Assembly (NCBI GenBank): GCA_963736325.1
Contig: CAVTOG010000017.1
Coordinates: 186,001 to 250,000 of the forward strand
From: Actinoallomurus sp963736325
Lineage (GTDB): Bacteria; Actinomycetota; Actinomycetes; Streptosporangiales; Streptosporangiaceae
Reading direction: 5' to 3'
Length of the DNA stretch: 64,000 bases
In this document: positions 26,348 through 35,998 of the stretch, in pieces
How the letters are laid out: each line of letters opens with the position of its first letter
Position numbering within the stretch: the first letter of the stretch is position 1
Made by a program: the position numbers and the translations under genes
Notes under the pieces: generated by a model
Databases searched by the model: none
Told to the model about the DNA's origin: nothing
The model's input: the letters and a program-made list of their open reading frames with translations, nothing else

Positions 26348-27115
26348 ATGGGTCCAGTGCAGGTCCATCCGCAGAACGGTGTCGCCTTCACCAACGTGTG
26401 CGAGAAACAGGTCCGCCCCCTGTACGTCGCCGCCATCGGCGCGCTCGAACCCGACTTCGGCACACGCCTGCTGCACGTCGGTTGCGGTACCGGCAGCGCC
26501 CTGCAGATCGCCGCCGCGAGCGGCGCCGAGGTCGCGGGCCTGGACGCCTCCCCCGAACTCCTGGCCGTCGCACGCGACCGCCTTCCCGACGCCGACCTGC
26601 GGGTCGCCGACGCTGCCGAGCTGCCCTACGACCGCGGCTGCTTCGACCAGGTCATGGCCTTCGACGCGATCCAGTACACCGAGCCGCCGGCGGTCGCGAT
26701 CGCCGAACTCGCCCGCGTCACCCGCCCGGGCGGCTCCGTCGCGATCGGCCTGTGGCACAACTGGTCCGGCCGCGAGGCCAGCGCCTTCCTCAGCGCCGTA
26801 CGCGGCCTGGTCCCGGCCGATACGGCCGACATCCAGCCGGTCCGCGACCTGTACCGCCTGCGCGAGGTCATGGTGGAGGCCGGACTCGACGTGTACGCCT
26901 TCGCCGAGGTGACGCGCAGGTACGACTTCGCGACGCTGGACGATGCCTGGCGGTCGATGACCTCCTCGCCGTACGTGGCCCGGGCCATCGAGACCGTCGG
27001 CCCGGACGCCGCACACGAAATCTTCATCGAGAATTTCGCCCACCAGCAGCGCTCGGATGGCAGCATCCAGCAGGACAACCTGTTCCAGTACGCGGTCGGC
27101 CGCGCCACGATCTGA
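26348..27115 (+). CDS. Class I SAM-dependent methyltransferase
   Basis: A 255-residue Rossmann-fold methyltransferase. Motif I is LLHVGCGTGSALQIA; the acidic loop after beta-2 is GLDAS; motif post-I ADAAELPY and motif III VTRPGGSVAIG follow. The ATG was chosen for GGGAAGG 7 bases upstream. Substrate unknown; the UbiE/COQ5-like pattern fits small molecules. It is divergent from the LAL regulator, and the intergenic DNA is AT-rich near 26266-26290. Confidence 0.85.
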   Translation: MGPVQVHPQNGVAFTNVCEKQVRPLYVAAIGALEPDFGTRLLHVGCGTGSALQIAAASGAEVAGLDASPELLAVARDRLPDADLRVADAAELPYDRGCFDQVMAFDAIQYTEPPAVAIAELARVTRPGGSVAIGLWHNWSGREASAFLSAVRGLVPADTADIQPVRDLYRLREVMVEAGLDVYAFAEVTRRYDFATLDDAWRSMTSSPYVARAIETVGPDAAHEIFIENFAHQQRSDGSIQQDNLFQYAVGRATI

Positions 27116-27256
27116 CGGACGACCCCGGCCCACCGGGCCGTACCACACCGCCGTGGTGAGCCGCGCCACCCTCCTCGCGCATCCGGCACAGGCCCGGCTG
27201 GGCCGCCGGTATCGTTGGCGTTTTGCGATGGATGGGCGATCCGGGAGGACACACGC

Positions 27257-29443
<2,187 letters not shown>

Positions 29444-29481
29444 CCGTGCCCCGGGGCCGACGGCATCCGCCCCGGGACGGG

Positions 29482-29517
29482 TCACCGGCCGCCGCCCCCG
29501 CTCCCGGCGGCCGGTGA
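29482..29517. terminator. Bidirectional hairpin terminator
   Basis: A perfect 13-bp stem (TCACCGGCCGCCG / CGGCGGCCGGTGA) with a 10-base loop lies between the convergent kinase and GH13 genes. There is no T-run, as is common in actinomycetes. Confidence 0.7.
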
Positions 29518-29523
29518 GGTCTC

Positions 29524-31071
29524 TCAGGTGAGCCAGACCGAGGTGTCCGGCGGCAGGAGCTCTCCCTCCAACGGCCCGCTGGCCAGCCGGACCGTTCCCG
29601 GTGGCGGCGCGATCGGTGCCGTGCCGAGGTTCACCACACAGGTCAGGCCCGAGTCGCGGCGGAAGGCGAGGACCTCCGGGCCCAGGTCGAGCCAGGACAG
29701 GGTCCCGTCGCCGAGCCACGATCCGCGCAGCTTCAGCGCGGAGCGGTACAGCGTCAGCATCGAGGACGAGTCGGCCTCCTGCCGCTCCACCGTGAGGGCG
29801 CTCCACGACGAGGGCTGAGGCAACCACGGCTCGCCGCCGTACCCGAACGGTGGTTCCGAGCCCGACCAGGGCAACGGCACGCGGCAGCCGTCACGGCCCC
29901 GGTCGGTGTTGCCCGAGCGGGCCCAGATGGGGTCCTGCAGCAGTCCGTCGGGGATGTCCTCGACCTCCGGCAGGCCGAGCTCCTCACCCTGGTAGACGTA
30001 CACGCCGCCGGGCAGGGCCATCGCGAGCAGCGCCGCCGCGCGCGCCCGCCGCATCCCCAGGCCGAGGTCGGAGGGCATGCCGTGCTTGCGGTCCTCGTGG
30101 GCGAAGGACGTGTCGGGGCGACCGTACCGGGTGACCGGACGCGTGACGTCGTGGTTGGACAGCACCCAGGTGGGCGGCGCGCCGATCGGCGTGTGGGTCG
30201 CGAGCGTCGAGTCGATGACCGCGCGCAGCGCCGCCGGGTCCCACGGGCAGGCGAGGAAGTCGAAGTTGAACGCGGTGTGCAGCTCGTCCGGACGCAGATA
30301 GCGGGCGAACCTGTCCTGGTCGGGCAGCCACACCTCGCCGATCAGGACACGTGAGGAGTAGGCGTCGGCGATACGACGCCACTCGCGGTAGACGTCGTGG
30401 ACGCCGTCGCGGTCGTTGTACGGGTCCTCGCCGTCGGGCTCGGCGTCCGGGTCCTTGATGATGACGGCCGCGGAGTCGATCCGGATGCCGTCGACGCCGC
30501 GGTCGAACCAGAACCGCAGCACGTCGAGGAACTCCTCTTGGACGGCGGCGCTGTTCCAGTTGAAGTCCGGCTGCTCGGGCGCGAACAGGTGCAGGTACCA
30601 CTCGCCGTCGGGCACCCGGGTCCAGGCGGGCCCGCCGAAGATGGACTGCCAGTCGTTGGGCGGCCCGTCGCCGACGCCGGGCCGGAACCAGAAGCGTTCG
30701 CGCATCGGCGTGCCGGGCCCGGCCTCGACCGCCTCGCGGAACCACGCGTGGCGGTCCGAGCAGTGGTTCGGCACGACATCGATGATGATCTTGATGTCGA
30801 GCTCGTGGGCCTCCTGGATCAGCTTCTCGGCCTCGGCGAGTGTGCCGAAGATCGGCTCGATGCTCCGGTAGTCCGCGACGTCGTACCCGCCGTCCGACAT
30901 CGGCGAGGGATACCAGGGGTTGAGCCAGATGGCGTTGATCCCGAGGTCCGCCAGATACGTCAGGCGTCCTCGCAGTCCGGCCAGGTCACCGAGGCCGTCG
31001 CCGTTGCCGTCGGCGAAGCTGCGCAGGTAGACCTGGTAGATCGCGGCTCCCCGCCACCACGTTTCACGCAT
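29524..31071 (-). CDS. GH13 alpha-glucosidase
   Basis: A 515-residue glycoside hydrolase of the oligo-1,6-glucosidase/alpha-glucosidase group. Nucleophile Asp199 lies in DGIRIDS, acid/base Glu246 in LIGEVW and transition-state Asp308 in SNHD; the DVVPNH block is also present. No signal peptide, so it works on imported oligosaccharides. The ATG has GAAGGAG 8 bases upstream. It is the last gene after two sugar permeases. Given the GH87 enzyme in the locus, nigero-oligosaccharides (alpha-1,3) are the favoured substrate; maltose, isomaltose or kojibiose types are alternatives. Confidence 0.88.
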   Translation of the reverse strand: MRETWWRGAAIYQVYLRSFADGNGDGLGDLAGLRGRLTYLADLGINAIWLNPWYPSPMSDGGYDVADYRSIEPIFGTLAEAEKLIQEAHELDIKIIIDVVPNHCSDRHAWFREAVEAGPGTPMRERFWFRPGVGDGPPNDWQSIFGGPAWTRVPDGEWYLHLFAPEQPDFNWNSAAVQEEFLDVLRFWFDRGVDGIRIDSAAVIIKDPDAEPDGEDPYNDRDGVHDVYREWRRIADAYSSRVLIGEVWLPDQDRFARYLRPDELHTAFNFDFLACPWDPAALRAVIDSTLATHTPIGAPPTWVLSNHDVTRPVTRYGRPDTSFAHEDRKHGMPSDLGLGMRRARAAALLAMALPGGVYVYQGEELGLPEVEDIPDGLLQDPIWARSGNTDRGRDGCRVPLPWSGSEPPFGYGGEPWLPQPSSWSALTVERQEADSSSMLTLYRSALKLRGSWLGDGTLSWLDLGPEVLAFRRDSGLTCVVNLGTAPIAPPPGTVRLASGPLEGELLPPDTSVWLT

Positions 31072-31161
31072 GCTGGGCTCTCCTTCGAGGCGAAGTTTCG
31101 CGGCTCGGCCGGGCGGCCGGTCCACGGGCGATCGAGGGACGCACTCGAGTCGGCGTAGGGG

Positions 31162-32094
31162 TCAGCCTTTGAGGCTGCCCGCGGTCAGACCGGACATGAT
31201 GTTGCGTTGGAAGATGAAGAAGATCGCGATCGCCGGCAGGCTCGCGATCACGAGTGAGGCGATGAGCACGTTCTGCGGCATCTGCTGGGACAGCTGGGAG
31301 ATGGCCACACTCACCGGCATTCGATCGGTATCAGGCATCACCAGCAACGGCCAGACGAAGTCCTTCCATACGTTGACCACGGCGAAGATGGAGACCACGC
31401 CGAGGATCGGCCGCGAGATCGGCAGGATCACCGACCACAGGATCCGTGCGGGCGCGGCGCCGTCGATGGCGGCCGCCTCCAGCAGCTCACCCGGTATCGA
31501 GTCGAAGAACCGCTTGAGGAGGAAGATGTTGAACCCGTTGGCGGCGGCCGGCAGCCAGATCGCCCATGGGGTGTTCAGGAGGTTCAGGTGCAGGATCGGC
31601 AGGTCGCGCACTGTCAGGTACGCGGGCAGCAGCAGCACCGTCGGCGGGATCATCAGCGTGAGCAGCATCCCGGCGAGGACGAGCCTGCCGAGCACGGGAC
31701 GCAGCTTGGACAGCGCGAAGGCCGCCGACACGTCGACGGCGAGCTGAAGGAGCCAGGCGCCGAACGCGTACAGCAGCGTGTTGAGCAGGTAACGGCCGAG
31801 GTCCATCTCACGCCACGCCTTGCCGTACACCTCCGGATGCGGGTGCACGGGGTAGAGCGACGGCGGCAGCCTTACGAGCTCGTCGGAGGACTTCATCGCC
31901 CCGGTGACCATCCAGTACAGCGGGAAGACGAACACGAGCGTGAACAGCAGCACCGTGAAGGTGAGCACGGACCAGTAGACGATCCGGCCGCGCCGGCTCC
32001 GCAGCGAGTGCGGGGAGACGAGGGTGCGCTGCGCCGGCCGTGCGGCACGAGGGGCCGGGGCCGTACGGGCGGGGCGCTCCAGGACGTTCGTCAT
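31162..32094 (-). CDS. Sugar ABC transporter permease, MalG type
   Basis: A 310-residue inner-membrane permease with about six hydrophobic segments and the EAA coupling motif EAAAIDGAAPARILWSVILP. It starts at the ATG at 32094, 2 bp after the MalF-type stop. A long frame continuing to 32946 is a shadow. It forms the channel with the adjacent MalF-type subunit. No ATPase gene is in this locus, so a shared MsiK-like ATPase is expected. Confidence 0.88.
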   Translation of the reverse strand: MTNVLERPARTAPAPRAARPAQRTLVSPHSLRSRRGRIVYWSVLTFTVLLFTLVFVFPLYWMVTGAMKSSDELVRLPPSLYPVHPHPEVYGKAWREMDLGRYLLNTLLYAFGAWLLQLAVDVSAAFALSKLRPVLGRLVLAGMLLTLMIPPTVLLLPAYLTVRDLPILHLNLLNTPWAIWLPAAANGFNIFLLKRFFDSIPGELLEAAAIDGAAPARILWSVILPISRPILGVVSIFAVVNVWKDFVWPLLVMPDTDRMPVSVAISQLSQQMPQNVLIASLVIASLPAIAIFFIFQRNIMSGLTAGSLKG

Positions 32095-32096
32095 GC

Positions 32097-33038
32097 CTAG
32101 CCTCCGATCCGCGGACGCCGGCCGTCCTGGTCGTCTCGCGAGACCCGCAGGTAGACCGCGGAGAAGACGATCAGAACGAGCATCAACATGAAGCCGAGCG
32201 CTCCGCCGCTCCCGTAGTTGTTGAAGTTGAAGGCGTACTGGTACATCAGGTACACGACGCTGACCGTGGAGTTCTCCGGACCGCCTCCGGTGAGCAGGAA
32301 CGGCTCGATGAAGACCTGCATGGTCGCGATGATCTGCAGCAGGAGCATGACCAGCAGGATCAGCTTCGTCTGCGGGATCGTGATGTGCCGGATCCTGCGG
32401 AGGAGCCCGGCTCCGTCCAGCTCCGCCGCCTCGTACAGTTCGGCCGGCACCGTCTGGAGTGCGGCCAGGTAGATCAGCGTGCCGCTGCCCATGTTCGTCC
32501 AGGTCGAGACGATGACCAGTGAGATCAGCGCGGTGCTGCCGGAATCCAGCCAGCTCAGCGTCGGCAGGTGGACGAACCTCAGGACCTCGTTGAACAGGCC
32601 CGGTCCGGGGTTGTAGAACCACTTGAAGAGCAGCACCGACACCGCCGGCGGCAGCATCACCGGCAGGTAGACCACGAATCTCAGGTAGCCGCGCGCGTGC
32701 CGCAGTTCGTTCAGCACGAGCGCGGTCGCGAATGGCACCGCGTAGCCGCAGACGAGCGCCAGCAGCGTGAAGATGGCCGTGTTCTTCCAGGCGGCGGAGA
32801 AGGCCGGGTCGGCGATGACACGGTGGAAGTTCTTCAGGCCGACCCACTTGGTGTCCCCGACGAAGTTGGTCTTCTCGAAGCTGAGGATGATCTCGCGCAC
32901 GATCGGATACCAGGAGAACAGCGCGAAGCACACCAGCGCGGCGCACAGGAACCCGTACGCCGTGAGGTTGCGTCTGACGTCGCGTCCGCGGCGGGAGGAC
33001 GGCCTGCGCCGTGTCCGTCCCGAAAGCGAGATGTCCAT
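32097..33038 (-). CDS. Sugar ABC transporter permease, MalF type
   Basis: A 313-residue permease with a basic cytoplasmic N-terminus (RTRRRPSSRRGRDVRR), six predicted membrane segments and the EAA motif YEAAELDGAGLLRRIRHITIP. It follows the binding-protein gene by 63 bp and precedes the MalG-type gene. It is part of the oligosaccharide importer of the proposed alpha-1,3-glucan locus. Confidence 0.88.
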   Translation of the reverse strand: MDISLSGRTRRRPSSRRGRDVRRNLTAYGFLCAALVCFALFSWYPIVREIILSFEKTNFVGDTKWVGLKNFHRVIADPAFSAAWKNTAIFTLLALVCGYAVPFATALVLNELRHARGYLRFVVYLPVMLPPAVSVLLFKWFYNPGPGLFNEVLRFVHLPTLSWLDSGSTALISLVIVSTWTNMGSGTLIYLAALQTVPAELYEAAELDGAGLLRRIRHITIPQTKLILLVMLLLQIIATMQVFIEPFLLTGGGPENSTVSVVYLMYQYAFNFNNYGSGGALGFMLMLVLIVFSAVYLRVSRDDQDGRRPRIGG

Positions 33039-33101
33039 TGTCTCTGTCCTCTCACGGCCGTGGTCCGGGGACCGGCCGCGCGGCCGGTCCCCGAAGCGAT
33101 G

Positions 33102-34487
33102 TCACTCGGCGTTGGCGAGAATGCCGTCGGCCTTCGTCTGGGCCTGGGAGAGCAGCTTGTCGATGTCGGCACCGCGGTTGGTGAGCACCGCGGAGACGAC
33201 GTTGTCGAGGACGGCGTACAGCTGCTGGGCCTGCGGCGGCTCGAGGCGGTACTCCAGCTTCGGGTCGCCTTGGGCGAAGGCCTTGTAGTTCCCGACCGGC
33301 ATGGTGGAGTTCTGGGTCCTGACCCGCAGCTCGTCGGCCGCGGGCGTCCCGGTGAAGATGTTGGGCTGCGGCAGGCCGACCGGCTGCTTGTCGGTCTTCT
33401 TCTGCGCCCAGTCGAACTGGCCCTTGCCCGGCGTCAGGTTCTCGAACTCCAGCCAGAGGACGCCGGCCTTGATCTGGTCGGGCGTGGACTTGGGGTTGAA
33501 CATGTATCCGTCGCCGCCGATCAAGGTGCCCTGCGCGCCCGGCATCGGGGCCAGGCCGTAGTCGGCGTAGTTCCCCTGGAACTGGTCCTTGATGGTGGGG
33601 ATGTTGTCCGGCGCGGACAGGTACATGCCGAGCTTGCCCGAGGCCATCATCGGCTGGACGTCGGAGATCTGCAGGAGTTGCTTGGCGCCCATGCTGTCGT
33701 CGGTCCAGCGCATCTGCTGAACGTTCTGGAGCACGGCCTTGCCCTGCGGGCTGTTGAACGCCGACTTCTTCCCGTCGGGCGTCACCATGTCGCCGCCCTG
33801 GGAGTACAGCTCGGTCGTGAAGTGCCAGCCGCCCTGGTTGCCGGCGCTGTAGTCGGCGTAGCCGACGACGCCGTCGCCGAGTTCTGAGATCTTCTTCGCG
33901 TCGGCCCTGACCTCGTCCCAGGTCGTGGGCGGCTGGTCGGGGTTCAGCCCGGCCCGCGTGAAGAGCTTGCGGCTGTAGAGGAGGCCCATCGAGTAGTTTG
34001 TCTTCGGCAGGCCGTAGAGCCTCCCCCCGCTCTTGAAGACGTTGAGGAGCTGCGGCTGGAGGCTGCCGTAGTTCTTCACCGCGGAGACGTACTTGGTGAT
34101 GTCCGCGGCCTGGCCCTCGGAGATGACGTTCCTGGCGTCGGTCAGGTAGGCGTAGTAGACGTTCTCCATCTGGCCGCCGGCGAGCTTGGCGGTGAACGTC
34201 TTCGGGTCGTCGCAGGGGAACGCGTCCTTGCTGATGATCGTGATGTTCGGGTGCATTCGCTGGAACGCCGTCACGTCGTTGTTCCACTCGGTGCGCAGCG
34301 CCTTGGAGCTCTTCGGCGGCTGGCAGCCGACCGTGATCGACACCTTGGTGTTCGGGTCGAGGGGTGTGACGGCCGCGGCGTCGCTCTTCTTGCCGCCGTC
34401 GTCGCTGTTGCCGCTGCCGCACGCGGCGGCGTTGCTCAGGGCGGTGACTCCGATGAGCAGGACCGCGATGTGACGCGCTTTCACCAT
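33102..34487 (-). CDS. Sugar-binding lipoprotein of an ABC transporter
   Basis: A 461-residue SBP_bac_1-type binding protein. The signal peptide ends in lipobox SNAAAC; a Gly/Ser/Asp linker follows, then typical features such as PTTWDEVRADAKKI and GYMFNPKSTPDQIKAG. The ATG at 34487 has AGGAGG 8 bases upstream; the upstream frame to 34688 is rejected. It is the first gene of an operon with both permeases and the GH13 enzyme, and its promoter carries the shared 30-bp element. Confidence 0.9.
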   Translation of the reverse strand: MVKARHIAVLLIGVTALSNAAACGSGNSDDGGKKSDAAAVTPLDPNTKVSITVGCQPPKSSKALRTEWNNDVTAFQRMHPNITIISKDAFPCDDPKTFTAKLAGGQMENVYYAYLTDARNVISEGQAADITKYVSAVKNYGSLQPQLLNVFKSGGRLYGLPKTNYSMGLLYSRKLFTRAGLNPDQPPTTWDEVRADAKKISELGDGVVGYADYSAGNQGGWHFTTELYSQGGDMVTPDGKKSAFNSPQGKAVLQNVQQMRWTDDSMGAKQLLQISDVQPMMASGKLGMYLSAPDNIPTIKDQFQGNYADYGLAPMPGAQGTLIGGDGYMFNPKSTPDQIKAGVLWLEFENLTPGKGQFDWAQKKTDKQPVGLPQPNIFTGTPAADELRVRTQNSTMPVGNYKAFAQGDPKLEYRLEPPQAQQLYAVLDNVVSAVLTNRGADIDKLLSQAQTKADGILANAE

Positions 34488-34540
34488 GGGCTTCCCTCCT
34501 GGAGTGGCACCGCGAAGCCGTGTGCACCCGATTGCCCTGG

Positions 34541-34595
34541 AAGATACAGAGAGCTGCATCACACAGCAATACTTCGCCATAAAGATGCAAAAAAC
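34541..34595 (-). promoter_or_regulatory. Promoter of the sugar-importer operon with shared cis element
   Basis: On the minus strand a -35 TTGCTG (34564-34569) and a -10 TATCTT (34541-34546) are 17 bp apart. The 30-bp element at 34566-34595 (plus strand: GCAAT, 8 variable bases, ATAAAGATGCAAAAA) overlaps the -35 and extends upstream. The same layout occurs at 38472-38501 and, weaker, at 35873-35894. A LacI-family operator is the natural guess. Confidence 0.55.
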
Positions 34596-34804
34596 AAACA
34601 GGGCACGGAGAGAAGGACACGATCGAAGTGCGCAGGGCGGCGCGGACAGACCGCTATGAGGAGAGGTGACCGCGGGCGCGGTCGTCACCTGCGCGGCACG
34701 ACCATGATCGTCGTGACGTGATCGCGATCCTGGGCGCGGAGATGACGCACCAGGTCATCGCGTTCTCGCGCGCCGTCAGAGCGACGGCGCGCGTACGGTC
34801 GCCG

Positions 34805-35848
34805 TCAGGCGGTCACCAGGCGCGCGGGCGCCGTGGAGCCGCGTACGACCAGCTCCGGCTCGTAGAGGAGCTCTTCCGCCGTGAACGGCGTGCGGTCGAT
34901 CTGGTTGACGAGCATCGTCACCGCGGCGCGGCCCATGGACTCGATCGGCTGGCGGACCGTGGTCAGCGGCGGGTCGGTGCAGTTGATGAACGCCGAGTCG
35001 TCGAAGCCGACGACCGAGACGTCCGCGGGCACGGACAGGCCGGCCCGGCGTACGGCGCGTATCGCGCCGAGGGCCTGTGGGTCGCTCGCGCAGATGATGC
35101 CGGTGATGCCGCGCGCGATGAGGCGGCTGGCGACGGCCTGGCCGCCCTCCAGCGAGAACAGGGCATGCTCGACGGACTTGGGCGGCAGGTCGAGCCCGGC
35201 CTTGTCGGCGGCGGCCGTGAAGGCCGCGAGCTTGCGGCGCGAGGGCATGTGGTCCTGCGGGCCGAGCACGAGGCCGATGCGCTCGTGGCCGAGGGACAGC
35301 AGGTGGCCGAAGGCCTGGTCGACCGCCACCGCGTCGTCGGTGGACACGCGCGGGAAGTCGATGTCCTCGACGGCGGCGTTGACCAGGACGACCGGCAGAC
35401 CGAGCTCCAGGAGCCGGTGGTAGTGCTCGTGCGGGGAGTTGGCCTCGGCGTAGTGACCGCCCGCGAAGACGACGCCGGAGACCTGCTGGTCGATGAGCAT
35501 CGCGATGTAGTCGGCCTCGGACAGGCCGCCGGCGGTCCGGGTGCACAGGACGGGTGTGAAGCCCTGCTGGGCGAGGGCTCCCCCGATCACCTCGGCCAGC
35601 GCCGGGAAGATCGGGTTGCCGAGCTCGGGGAGCACGAGGCCGACCAGCCGGGCGCGCTCGCCGCGCAACTGGGTCGGCCGCTCGTAGCCGAGGACGTCCA
35701 GGGCGGTCAGGACGGCGGCGCGCGTGGCGTCGGAGACGCCCGGCTTGCCGTTGAGGACCCGGCTGACGGTCGCCTCGCTGACACCGACCTTCTTCGCGAC
35801 CTCCGCGAGCCTGCGCGTCTTGGTCGTTTCCCCCGTTTGACGTGTCAC
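34805..35848 (-). CDS. LacI-family transcriptional regulator
   Basis: A 347-residue repressor. An N-terminal LacI HTH (RLAEVAKKVGVSEATVSRVL, then NGKPGVSDATRAAV) is followed by a periplasmic-binding-protein-like sensor domain to the C-terminus. The GTG at 35848 fits family length, but no Shine-Dalgarno precedes it, so leaderless translation is possible. It lies between the importer operon and the GH87 gene, all on one strand, and is the expected regulator of both. A copy of the shared promoter element lies just upstream. Confidence 0.9.
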   Translation of the reverse strand: MTRQTGETTKTRRLAEVAKKVGVSEATVSRVLNGKPGVSDATRAAVLTALDVLGYERPTQLRGERARLVGLVLPELGNPIFPALAEVIGGALAQQGFTPVLCTRTAGGLSEADYIAMLIDQQVSGVVFAGGHYAEANSPHEHYHRLLELGLPVVLVNAAVEDIDFPRVSTDDAVAVDQAFGHLLSLGHERIGLVLGPQDHMPSRRKLAAFTAAADKAGLDLPPKSVEHALFSLEGGQAVASRLIARGITGIICASDPQALGAIRAVRRAGLSVPADVSVVGFDDSAFINCTDPPLTTVRQPIESMGRAAVTMLVNQIDRTPFTAEELLYEPELVVRGSTAPARLVTA

Positions 35849-35872
35849 ACCGCAAGCATACGGCCGGTGTAC

Positions 35873-35908
35873 GCAATTCACTTGCGTAAGGGTGAGTGTT
35901 CACGCAAG
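35873..35908 (-). promoter_or_regulatory. Cis element and inverted repeat upstream of lacI
   Basis: GCAAT, 8 bases, then GTAAGGGTG at 35873-35894 matches the spacing and core of the elements at 34566 and 38472 but lacks the A-run. It overlaps an inverted repeat with perfect 7-bp arms (CTTGCGT at 35881-35887, ACGCAAG at 35902-35908). Autoregulation by the LacI protein is a reasonable inference. Confidence 0.45.
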
Positions 35909-35998
35909 CGCGCGGGAGATCACTTACGTGTCGCGGGTACTCCGAGGCGTCCGGAGGAGGATGCGTCCAGTCCTCCTCCGGACGTGCTCGGCTCCGGG

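Noticed and set aside
31162..32946. Single 594-codon fused permease
   Set aside because: Only the last ~310 codons are a MalG-type permease. The upstream part is a shadow of the MalF gene in another frame, and an ATG sits at the proper family start.
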